Source: Comamonadaceae bacterium (lineage in GTDB: Bacteria > Pseudomonadota > Gammaproteobacteria > Burkholderiales > Burkholderiaceae_C). Taken from it: a stretch of DNA of 34,191 nt. Each line of letters begins with the position of its first letter. Position 1 is the first letter of the stretch. The stretch spans positions 1-34,191 of the forward strand of contig CANBYM010000028.1 of assembly GCA_947373605.1 (NCBI GenBank). The letters are read 5' to 3'. The notes beneath the pieces were generated by a model. The model did not search any database, was not told the DNA's origin, and saw only the letters and a program-made list of their open reading frames with translations. This document shows positions 26,144-32,679 of the stretch, piece by piece. A program made the translations under genes and the position numbers.

Positions 26144-28059
26144 TCCGCTCGTTCCGTTTGCGACTGGCCTTGTTGTCGGCACTGCTGGCCGGACTGGTGC
26201 TGGCCGCCTTCGGCTTGGGCAGCCTGTGGTTGATCCGCAATATCAAGACCGAGAAAATTGACAACGAACTGCGCTTCTTTGCCGAGCGACAAGCCGCCCG
26301 GCCACGCGACCCGGACGGCTGGCCATTTGCGGAAGGTGAGCTGGCCATCCGGCTTGGTGTGCGAGACCGTACTGACCTGCTTCTGCTGGTGCAAACGCCA
26401 TCCGGCGAGACACTATTTCAATCCGCCCATTGGCCTGCCGATTTACGCACCGACAAAATCAACTGGCCCAAACCGGGCGACGGACCCGGGCAAAGGTCAC
26501 TCAATAGACCCTTGGGTATGGTGTTCATTGCATCCGCGCAGGCTGCCACCGTGTCAGAGTATGCGCCGGTGCAGTTGGCTGCCGGTGGCCCCGGCGGCGG
26601 TGGACCAGGCGGCGGTCCCGGTGGAAGAGGCAGTCCGGGCGGGCCGGGTGGGCCCGGTGGTCCACCAGGTCCTACAGGTCCTGCGCCGGGAGCGCCTGCG
26701 GTGGCTCCGCCCGGTGCGCTTCCCGGACCCTCACGTTCCACAGACAGACCGGAGCCTGCACCCTATAGGCCCCTGCCATTGGAGCAGACAGATCAGGTTG
26801 CCACACCGGAGATGCGATTGCCGCCGCCCAGCGCGGCGCAGGTGAACACACCAATGCATTCGGTGGCCGGTCCTTTAGCCAACAACACAGCGCCCGATGC
26901 CCGCCCACCGCAGCACGTGGACCGGCCACCTCCGTTGGTGCTAGAGCCACTTCCACCACTGCCGACCGACAGGCCACCGCCGGCATCCGCAGTGCAGGCC
27001 TTGTTTGCAGCCGCTGACCAGCAATGGCGCTTCGGCCTCTCAGCCGCGGACAATGTACGCGTTGCCATTGCGATTAACGCCAGTGTCATGGACAGCGATA
27101 TGCGTGGCACCCGCATCGCCTTTTTGCTCGCCCTTCCTTTTGCTTTGGTACTCATCGGCGCAGGAAGTTGGGTATTTGCCGGCAGGGCATTGCGGCCGCT
27201 GCAAAAGCTGACTGCCGTAACGCAGCGTGTGACGGCGGAAGGCCTGAGCCAGCGCATACTGGCCCGGGGCGAAGACCTGGAGTTCGCCGGGCTTATTGAA
27301 GTGTTTAACAACATGCTGGCACGGCTGGAGCGCAGCTTTCAGCAAGCACGCCGCTTCTCGGCAGACGCGGCGCATGAGCTTAAGACCCCACTGGCCATTG
27401 TTCAGGGGCAGCTGGAGCGCGCCATTGCCCAAGCGGAAGACGGCTCCAACATGCAGGGTAACCTGACCAGCATTCTCGATGAAGTGCAGCGCCTGTCCAC
27501 CATCTCTCGCAAGCTGCTATTGCTCTCGCAGGCCGATGCGGGAAAGCTCTATGTCTCAGGCACCCCCTTCGACATGAGCAGTGCCCTTGAGGATTTGCTG
27601 GAAGACACACGCATGCTGGCGCCGCAATTGCAGGTCAACGCCAACATTGAAGCGCAGCTCTTCGTGCAAGGCGACGCCAGTCTGCTACGACAGGTGTTGC
27701 ATAACCTGATCAGCAACGCCATTAAGTACAACGCGCCGCCCGACGGCGTGCGGGGATGGATTCGCATCGACGCGCAGCGCCGTGTCAAAGGCATCGAAGT
27801 AGTGGTGAGCAACTCATCAGAAGGCATTGCCGCTGCGCTACGGGAAAAAATTTTTGAACGCTTTTTCCGGGTGGACTCTGCGCACAGCCGCAGCGTAGAA
27901 GGGGTAGGCCTAGGACTGAGCGTATCGCGTGAGATCGCCCGCGCACACGGTGGCGATCTGACCCTGCAAGGTGTCGATGCGGGCGCGGTGTATTTCGCGC
28001 TGCATTTGCCACTGCAGCGCCCCACGATAAATCGATGGGGCGGCCGCGCTATGCAATAG
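26140..28059 (+). CDS. Sensor histidine kinase with collagen-like periplasmic insert
   Basis: A 639-residue membrane kinase. The first membrane helix covers about residues 5-30. A periplasmic region runs to about 325, a second helix covers about 326-348 ('IAFLLALPFALVLIGAGSWV'), then HAMP (about 351-400). The phospho-acceptor His412 lies in 'FSADAAHELKTPLAIVQGQL', the N box has Asn522 and Asn526, and a glycine box reads 'GVGLGLS' (588-594). Residues about 147-286 are Gly/Pro-rich and start with a run of Gly-X-Y triplets ('GGPGGPGGPPGPTGP'). The first ATP-binding glycine box reads NSSEGI (558-563) instead of a DxGxGI-type motif. Signal and ligand are unknown; partner of the coupled regulator. 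Confidence 0.92.
   Translation: MIRSFRLRLALLSALLAGLVLAAFGLGSLWLIRNIKTEKIDNELRFFAERQAARPRDPDGWPFAEGELAIRLGVRDRTDLLLLVQTPSGETLFQSAHWPADLRTDKINWPKPGDGPGQRSLNRPLGMVFIASAQAATVSEYAPVQLAAGGPGGGGPGGGPGGRGSPGGPGGPGGPPGPTGPAPGAPAVAPPGALPGPSRSTDRPEPAPYRPLPLEQTDQVATPEMRLPPPSAAQVNTPMHSVAGPLANNTAPDARPPQHVDRPPPLVLEPLPPLPTDRPPPASAVQALFAAADQQWRFGLSAADNVRVAIAINASVMDSDMRGTRIAFLLALPFALVLIGAGSWVFAGRALRPLQKLTAVTQRVTAEGLSQRILARGEDLEFAGLIEVFNNMLARLERSFQQARRFSADAAHELKTPLAIVQGQLERAIAQAEDGSNMQGNLTSILDEVQRLSTISRKLLLLSQADAGKLYVSGTPFDMSSALEDLLEDTRMLAPQLQVNANIEAQLFVQGDASLLRQVLHNLISNAIKYNAPPDGVRGWIRIDAQRRVKGIEVVVSNSSEGIAAALREKIFERFFRVDSAHSRSVEGVGLGLSVSREIARAHGGDLTLQGVDAGAVYFALHLPLQRPTINRWGGRAMQ
26580..26700 (+). repeat. Collagen-like Gly-X-Y coding repeat within the kinase
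   Basis: The DNA is an irregular series of GGN-CCN and GGN-GGN units encoding roughly a dozen Gly-X-Y triplets with one phase break. The region reads 'GPGGGGPGGGPGGRG' and then 'PGGPGGPGGPPGPTGP' in protein. A strongly Pro-rich tail without triplets follows to about 26995. Such repeats expand and contract easily by slippage. Confidence 0.8.
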
Positions 28060-28312
28060 GGGTCAGTGCATAGATTTCATGCGCAACGCCAAGGTCCGCA
28101 AACCGCTGCCCGTTGGCCTGAAAGAATTTTGTCATCGCTGCTTGATCTATGACCTCCGTCGCAATCATCGCCGATTTTTCATCCACCTGGCCAACCAGCG
28201 TCCCCCGCCAAAAAGCGCTTTGCGCTTGAGCGTCCGCATCAAAAGCTGCTCTCCACAAGGAATACGTAAATCCGGGTTTGGTGAATGTGGTGGTGATCAA
28301 AATATTTTTCAT
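28049..28312 (-). CDS. Small protein of unknown function, possible DUF3764-like fold
   Basis: An 87-residue protein starting at the ATG at 28312 (MKNILITTTFTKPGF) with a GGAG site five bases upstream. No signal peptide or membrane segment is seen. The pattern of an early beta strand, 'SLWRAAFDADAQ', and a later 'AMTKFFQANGQRFADLGV' helix is reminiscent of small dimeric alpha-beta proteins such as DUF3764, but I cannot confirm this by eye. Its end overlaps the convergent kinase gene by 11 bases. Function unknown. The start and ribosome-binding site make it a credible gene. Confidence 0.65.
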   Translation of the reverse strand: MKNILITTTFTKPGFTYSLWRAAFDADAQAQSAFWRGTLVGQVDEKSAMIATEVIDQAAMTKFFQANGQRFADLGVAHEIYALTPIA

Positions 28313-28441
28313 TGTTGCTCCAAGAATGTTGAGCGGACTTAAGCCTGATAACAACTACAGGCAGGGCTCTAACCACCTGAAGCAGCGCAATCTTCAGCCG
28401 TATTCAATGCAATGTAAAGAGACGCGCCGCGTTTATGCACG

Positions 28442-28458
28442 GGCTGATGGAATCAGCC
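28442..28458. repeat. Perfect short inverted repeat at the break of the IS remnant
   Basis: GGCTGAT GGA ATCAGCC is a seven-base-pair stem with a three-base loop. It sits about ten bases beyond the point where transposase similarity stops. It may mark the deletion junction or be an end of another element; no T-run follows, so it is not a standard terminator. Confidence 0.5.
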
Positions 28459-28904
28459 TCACTCAATGCTTCGACTTCTCCGTTCAGCTGGTCTCTACCA
28501 GAGCGCACCATTGCCCGGCGCAGCCGGTGCAACCTGGTCCAGGCCGTCTCATAACTTCCCAGGCCCAGAACACGTTGGAGTCCGAGGGCGTTGACTCCCT
28601 GCTTTTGGTTAGTGACATACCAGATAGCGGCAAACCAGATGCGCAGCTCCGTTCTGGTTTTGTCAAAGATGGCTCCAGCCGTCACGCTGGACTGGTGCTT
28701 ACAGCGCCGGCAAATCAGGCGGCCGCGAGTCAAACGAATAGGCTCGTTCTGGTGTTCACACTTTGGACAAACAAAGCCTTTAGGCCATCGCAGATGTTGG
28801 AGGTACTGACGGCAAGCTTCGTCAGAGTGAAACCAGTCCATGAACTGACCCCAGTTCTTGGGGTAATCCACTCCAGCCTTCAGGGATTCGCTTTGGACAG
28901 CCAC
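28459..28904 (-). pseudogene. Truncated IS1595-family transposase (N-terminal part only)
   Basis: The ORF opens at a GTG and shows the IS1595-type N-terminus: 'FMDWFHSDEACRQYLQHLRW', then a zinc ribbon 'CPKCEH...CRRCKHQ', then 'GLGSYETAWTRLHRLRRAM'. Similarity runs to 'GRDQLNGEVE', where intact family members continue into the first catalytic Asp (VDETY-like). Here it turns into an unrelated 20-residue tail and stops at 28404. The whole DDE catalytic domain is missing, so it cannot transpose. Full-length relatives are about 300 residues. The remnant lies at the border between the alkane/sensor region and the lower-GC accessory region. Family assignment is by recognition. Confidence 0.8.
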
Positions 28905-29007
28905 CCCCCGATTGCGTATGCCGTGGAGCTAAAGGGATACCCCATTTAAACGTACAGCACTCTATCGACACTTCAACTGAACGGCTAGGTCTCAAAGCGG
29001 CTTTTTT
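28905..29007. other. Gene-free gap upstream of the IS remnant
   Basis: About 100 bases with no supportable gene. On the minus strand it reads GTACGTTTAAATGGGGTATCCC at about 28931-28952, which may hold the left terminal inverted repeat of the IS1595-type element, since the transposase starts just beyond. No second copy remains to test this. No terminator is seen for the minus-strand gene that ends at 29008. Confidence 0.25.
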
Positions 29008-29658
29008 CTACGCTCTGCGCTTACGCACTTTGACACTGAGTTGGTAATTGATCACCGTCGTAGGGCCGATGAGCGTTACCCCCTTCACGGGGATCGTCTT
29101 TATCTCATTGGCCTGCCATAGGGTCACTTTGAAGTCACCGGTTGGAAGGTCGTCAAGGGTGGCGATGCCATCAACACCAGTTTTTGCGGCCCATGGCGAA
29201 TCGGCAACGTAAACGTACCCGGTCATGGATGAATGCAAGTGGCACCCAAGCAGTACGACGCCTGCGGCATCGACGGTGACTTCAAAAGATTGAGGCGCCT
29301 TGCCCTCAACCAATGCGTTCTCGCGCGCTTGGAATAGCGGCGCGTAATCGACGCCAAACTGGTTACCGGTGGTCGCACGAATATGGTGGTCCCACGGATC
29401 CATATTGACGAATCGGAGCTTGCTGCCGGGTGTCACCAGAGTCACCTTGGGAACAAACTGCATCTTCTCTTGCTTCACAATAGAAAGCGCGCTCGGTAAA
29501 ACTTTTGGCGCAGTGCCGGACGCCGGATGCACAGACACCACTGCTTCCTCAACGGGCACGCCGTCTGCATCAACGACCATTACTTTCAACGTCGCTGCTT
29601 CGCTCACTAAACAAATGAGCGCACTGACTAGCAGTACAGGTAAGTGTTTCTTTTTCAT
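29008..29658 (-). CDS. Secreted amicyanin-like cupredoxin ('methylamine utilization protein' type)
   Basis: A 216-residue exported protein with a signal peptide (residues 1-21, 'MKKKHLPVLLVSALICLVSEA'). The cupredoxin-like domain has His91/92 (MDPWDHHI) and the ligand loop 'GCHLHSSMTGYVYV'. Its Cys139, His142 and Met145 have the +3 and +6 spacing seen in amicyanin, so a type-1 copper site is likely. Carboxypeptidase-regulatory-like strands ('DADGVPVEEAVVSVHP', 'GIATLDDLPTGDFKVTLW') flank it. Relatives are often labelled methylamine utilization proteins, but no mau genes are present, so that name is probably misleading. The ATG overlaps the globin stop codon (ATGA). Confidence 0.82.
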   Translation of the reverse strand: MKKKHLPVLLVSALICLVSEAATLKVMVVDADGVPVEEAVVSVHPASGTAPKVLPSALSIVKQEKMQFVPKVTLVTPGSKLRFVNMDPWDHHIRATTGNQFGVDYAPLFQARENALVEGKAPQSFEVTVDAAGVVLLGCHLHSSMTGYVYVADSPWAAKTGVDGIATLDDLPTGDFKVTLWQANEIKTIPVKGVTLIGPTTVINYQLSVKVRKRRA

Positions 29659-30083
29659 TGGGTAATGATGTCGCGGTGCATGGGAGCCAGTTTGGCTAAC
29701 AGCTGGTTTTGTGCGGAAAACGGAATATTTTTTGCGTCCATTGCTGCTTGCAAATCTTCTACGAGTGCGTTGAAGTTCCCCTTGGTAATGTCCAAGCTGG
29801 AATGCGCGCTTTTCATATCAGCACCTGTGTATTTGCAAGAACCGCCGGAAAGCACACAAAATTGCTCTGCCAGCCGATCACTCAGATTCTGTGAATTGGT
29901 TTTCTTGAACATATCTCCGAACCGCGTATCGGCTTTTAGCCGGGCTACAAAGTCTACCGTCAGGCTTGTAATACCGGCATTTTCGCCAAGCGCCTTGTAG
30001 AGGGCCGGGTCAGTTTGTGCAGTTGCTACCGACGCGGCCATTGCGCCGCAAATCAGCGCCAAATAAAGTAAAGTTCTCTTCAT
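29655..30083 (-). CDS. Exported group I truncated haemoglobin
   Basis: A 142-residue protein with a signal peptide (about 1-23, 'LALICGAMAASVATAQ') and a truncated-globin domain starting 'LYKALGENAGITSLTVDFV'. The proximal haem-ligand candidate is His94 in 'DMKSAHSSLDIT'. Two cysteines (Cys76 and Cys83, 'QFCVLSGGSCKYTG') sit just before it and could form a disulphide in the periplasm. Most truncated globins are cytoplasmic, so export is unusual. It probably binds O2 or NO or passes electrons. The track opens at a TTG; the ATG at 30083 is preferred. It lies 35 bases after the DUF3034 gene and overlaps the cupredoxin gene by ATGA. Confidence 0.88.
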   Translation of the reverse strand: MKRTLLYLALICGAMAASVATAQTDPALYKALGENAGITSLTVDFVARLKADTRFGDMFKKTNSQNLSDRLAEQFCVLSGGSCKYTGADMKSAHSSLDITKGNFNALVEDLQAAMDAKNIPFSAQNQLLAKLAPMHRDIITQ

Positions 30084-30118
30084 GGTATTGGGTTCCAAAT
30101 GGGGTAATAAGACGCTAA

Positions 30119-31066
30119 TCAGAATGCCACTTGTGCAGAGACATACAGACCCTCTTGCTTACGAAAGGCGTTGGCAACAGGAACGACCTGTCCCAAATTG
30201 ACGTAAGCAGCGGTCAGCGAAAAGTTTTTGCCAGGTGCCCAAGCCACAAAGAGGTCCTGCCAATCGTCCGAATGCAAATAGCCCGGCGCGATAGAGTTCT
30301 GATAGTTGTTGGGCATCACCCGGTACTCCGCGCCCAAGGCGAAGTCCTTTCGCAGCAGGTAGGCGACTGACAGCTCTGGTACCAACTGGTATTTTTGTTC
30401 GCCATTGGCGCCAAAACCCAGCAGACCGCCCTGGTTTGCTTCCGTCATTCGCAAAGTCCCATTGAGCAGAATACTGTTGGCCAAAAAAAGCTTGGTCGCT
30501 GCAAGGTACACATCGGTTCCGGATGTTTTAGCGCCTAAGGCACTAATGACAGCGCTGTAGGAGCCTGCGGATGTACTTTTATAAAGCAATCCCGCCGATA
30601 TTTGCGGCATGAGTGAATCACTATCCAAAACCGCGTCACCCACAAGCCTTACCTTCGCACCGAGAACATCCATTTTGAGATGCTGTCCTGCAGTGATAGT
30701 AGGAACTACGGTGGAGATCACGCCATAGGTAGAGCTTGCATTCAGGTCCTGTTGTGCGCACGACAGCTCCACGCGCTCATTGATTCCAACGGCCAGACCA
30801 TAGGTTGTCAAGTCAAAGTCTTGTGTATTGAGGCGACTGGCATTGGCGCTTAATCCATACTCCCCGGCGGTTGCATTGCTGCCAATCACTGCCCATGGAC
30901 TGATACCGCCGCCAGCCGCACCTTCAACGGTCGATACACCACCTGTCAGCAGCAGTTTCCCCGTGTCAGCCGAGGCCGCAACGCAGGCAGTCGCTAACAA
31001 CGTAGCGGTCAAGGTCACGCGCACAGGGGTTCGATTACGGCGCTTGCGTTGAGCGATTGATTGCAC
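30119..31066 (-). CDS. DUF3034 outer-membrane beta-barrel protein
   Basis: A 315-residue exported protein. After a basic N-terminus and signal segment ('VTLTATLLATACVAASA') it reads 'DTGKLLLTGGVSTVEGAAGG', the opening of DUF3034 proteins. Alternating hydrophobic strands and a terminal Phe ('GLYVSAQVAF') indicate an outer-membrane barrel inserted by the Bam machinery. The GTG start at 31066 is supported by GAGGA seven bases upstream. First gene of the minus-strand set with the globin and the cupredoxin, which suggests an outer-membrane port or sensor for that redox pair. Function unknown. Confidence 0.85.
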   Translation of the reverse strand: MQSIAQRKRRNRTPVRVTLTATLLATACVAASADTGKLLLTGGVSTVEGAAGGGISPWAVIGSNATAGEYGLSANASRLNTQDFDLTTYGLAVGINERVELSCAQQDLNASSTYGVISTVVPTITAGQHLKMDVLGAKVRLVGDAVLDSDSLMPQISAGLLYKSTSAGSYSAVISALGAKTSGTDVYLAATKLFLANSILLNGTLRMTEANQGGLLGFGANGEQKYQLVPELSVAYLLRKDFALGAEYRVMPNNYQNSIAPGYLHSDDWQDLFVAWAPGKNFSLTAAYVNLGQVVPVANAFRKQEGLYVSAQVAF

Positions 31067-31201
31067 GGAAATTTCCTCAATTATTTAGTTGGCGGGCAAG
31101 CTTAGACGGAAAATTGCCACACATGTACTTTAACTGTGCTTTCAAGAACACGTGACTGCCCCACAATACCGGTCTAACCAGTTGGTGTAATAATTTGTAA
31201 T
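31067..31201. promoter_or_regulatory. Divergent control region between DUF3034 and DUF2946 genes
   Basis: This 135-base gap must carry both promoters of the envelope redox region. GAGGA at 31074-31078 on the minus strand is the DUF3034 ribosome-binding site. ACCGGTCTAACCAGTTGGT at about 31169-31187 has imperfect dyad symmetry (ACCAGTTGGT) and could be an operator. The plus-strand start follows an AT-rich run (GTAATAATTTGTAATATG) with no Shine-Dalgarno, so the DUF2946 transcript may have a very short or absent leader. Confidence 0.4.
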
Positions 31202-31558
31202 ATGCAGACCTTACGCAACGCCAAAACTTTAGCCCGCTTCGCGCTGGTGTGGTTTGCGTTGTTCTTGGGTGTTGCTACAGCCGCGCCATTCGTTAGCCCG
31301 CAAACTACGCAGGTGATTTGTTCTGTGGATGGCACGACGAAAGTGGTCGTCGCCAACGCCGGCCTGAACGAATCAGACAGTGGCCACCACTTGAAGTGTC
31401 CCTTATGTACTGGTGTCGGGGCACTACCTCCAATGGAACTGGTGCTCTTCGATGCAGTGAAAACTTCGGCTTACTTGCCACGAAGTATTGACGCAGCCCG
31501 GATTGCGTCGAAGGCCGGCGCAACTCTTCCGCCGCGCGGCCCCCCTACTTTCCTGTGA
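31202..31558 (+). CDS. DUF2946-family exported Cys/His protein
   Basis: A 118-residue protein with a signal peptide or anchor (about 1-28, 'FALVWFALFLGVATAA'). The DUF2946 core has Cys40 ('QVICSVDG') and the motif 'HHLKCPLC' (His62, His63, Cys66, Cys69), followed by 'LPP'. Such proteins are small, periplasmic and often found near copper or other metal genes; the Cys/His set suggests metal or thiol chemistry, though a binding role is not proven. No clear ribosome-binding site. Followed after about 106 bases, with a hairpin in between, by the CASCGC barrel gene on the same strand. Confidence 0.78.
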   Translation: MQTLRNAKTLARFALVWFALFLGVATAAPFVSPQTTQVICSVDGTTKVVVANAGLNESDSGHHLKCPLCTGVGALPPMELVLFDAVKTSAYLPRSIDAARIASKAGATLPPRGPPTFL

Positions 31559-31572
31559 ACGCCTGAGTTACT

Positions 31573-31598
31573 TGCGCTGGATATTTTTTTCCAGCGCA
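31573..31598 (+). terminator. Nine-base-pair hairpin between DUF2946 and barrel genes
   Basis: TGCGCTGGA pairs perfectly with TCCAGCGCA around a loop of TATTTTTT, 14 bases after the DUF2946 stop codon. The T-run is inside the loop rather than after the stem, so it is not a classical terminator. It could be a processing or attenuation hairpin that sets the ratio of the two products. A second small stem, GCGCA TC TGCGC, follows at about 31606-31617 and could compete with it. Confidence 0.45.
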
Positions 31599-31664
31599 GC
31601 GTCAGCGCATCTGCGCCCTTCAACACCGTCTTTGTGGCCTCGTGCCCATTAATTGAAATACACC

Positions 31665-32675
31665 ATGAAAAAATACACACGCATTGCTTTGGCAATCGCA
31701 ACAGCATTACCAACCGGCGCGGCTTTCGCATGTGCGAGCTGCGGTTGCACCTTGAACTCAGACTTTGGTACCCAAGGACTATCCACTTCCTCCGGATGGA
31801 GCCTGGACGTGCGCTACGACACGCTCAATCAGAACGAGCTCAGGAAAGGAACGGGAACCATCTCCGCTACAGAAGCGGCCTCGTCAGTCAACCCGACTAC
31901 CGGCAATAAAGCGGAAGTAGAAAAGTTCACCGACAACAAGTACCTGACCACCACGCTGGACTACAACAACGGTGACACATGGGGCCTGAGCATTTCAGTT
32001 CCCTACATCGACCGTTCTCACAGTACTTTGGGCGTTAACGGCGATGGTGTAAGCGCTGGCGATGGCGCCTATGACTCGAGTGCCTCAGGGCTTGGGGATG
32101 TCCGCGTCATCGGCCGCTATTACGGGTTTTCAGAGGAGAAAAAATTCGGCATTCAATTCGGTCTCAAACTTCCCACCGGAAACACAAAACAGACTGCACC
32201 CGCCGCTGACGGTTCAGGCCCGGTGGATGTTGACCCCGGATTGCAGCTGGGAACCGGAACCACGGATGCCATCGTTGGCGTCTACTATTTTGACAACCTG
32301 AATCAGAATTGGGACTACTTTGTACAGGCTCAATTCCAAACCGCGCTGAATTCTTCCAGCATGGGCGCGGGCTCCCTTTCGTACCGCCCCGGAGACAGTG
32401 TCAACCTGACCGGCGGTATGCGTTACCACGGTTTTGAATCATTCACACCCACAGTGCAGTTCAATGCGCGTAATGTCAATGCGGACTCCGGCGATGCGGC
32501 GGACAAATACGCCACCGGAGGGACATTGATTTATTTCACACCGGGTGTTACGGTTCCTGTGAATTCCGCAATGTCGGTGTACTCCAACGTGCAGATTCCG
32601 CTTTATCAAAACGTCAATGGCATTCAAATCGCACCGACCAGCATTATCTCTATCGGTGCACGGGTAGCGTTCTAA
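31665..32675 (+). CDS. Outer-membrane barrel protein with CASCGC N-terminus
   Basis: A 336-residue protein with a signal peptide (about 1-22) whose predicted mature end begins 'CASCGCTLNSDFG', giving Cys23, Cys26 and Cys28. The rest is an alternating-strand barrel with 'DVRVIGRYYGFSEEKKFGIQ', 'FGLKLPTGNTKQ' and a terminal Phe after 'ISIGARVA'. It resembles unnamed barrels found near TlpA-type thioredoxins in beta- and delta-proteobacteria, and loosely the phenol-degradation MetA-type transporters. The cysteine cluster at the mature N-terminus suggests a bound metal or a redox-exchange site. The ATG at 31665 is preferred to the TTG at 31653. Ends four bases before the convergent tlpA-like gene. 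Confidence 0.78.
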   Translation: MKKYTRIALAIATALPTGAAFACASCGCTLNSDFGTQGLSTSSGWSLDVRYDTLNQNELRKGTGTISATEAASSVNPTTGNKAEVEKFTDNKYLTTTLDYNNGDTWGLSISVPYIDRSHSTLGVNGDGVSAGDGAYDSSASGLGDVRVIGRYYGFSEEKKFGIQFGLKLPTGNTKQTAPAADGSGPVDVDPGLQLGTGTTDAIVGVYYFDNLNQNWDYFVQAQFQTALNSSSMGAGSLSYRPGDSVNLTGGMRYHGFESFTPTVQFNARNVNADSGDAADKYATGGTLIYFTPGVTVPVNSAMSVYSNVQIPLYQNVNGIQIAPTSIISIGARVAF

Positions 32676-32679
32676 CGGT

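Noticed and set aside
26580-26700. CRISPR-like or satellite repeat
   Set aside because: The repetition is irregular, in frame with the kinase and explained by Gly-X-Y coding; no spacers of constant length.
26418-26741. Minus-strand ORF with Gly/Pro-rich 'GPPGPPGPPG' sequence
   Set aside because: It is the reverse-strand reading of the collagen-like repeat in the kinase gene; GGN/CCN codons mirror each other.
28278-28949. 223-residue plus-strand ORF over the IS region
   Set aside because: Antisense to the recognisable transposase fragment, with no family features and no ribosome-binding site.
28973-29007. AAAGCGGCTTTTTT as a terminator for the cupredoxin operon
   Set aside because: The stem would have a one-base loop and the T-run is on the wrong strand for the minus-strand gene.
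30083-30098. TTG start for the globin five codons upstream
   Set aside because: The ATG at 30083 leads directly into a normal signal peptide; the TTG has no better ribosome-binding site.
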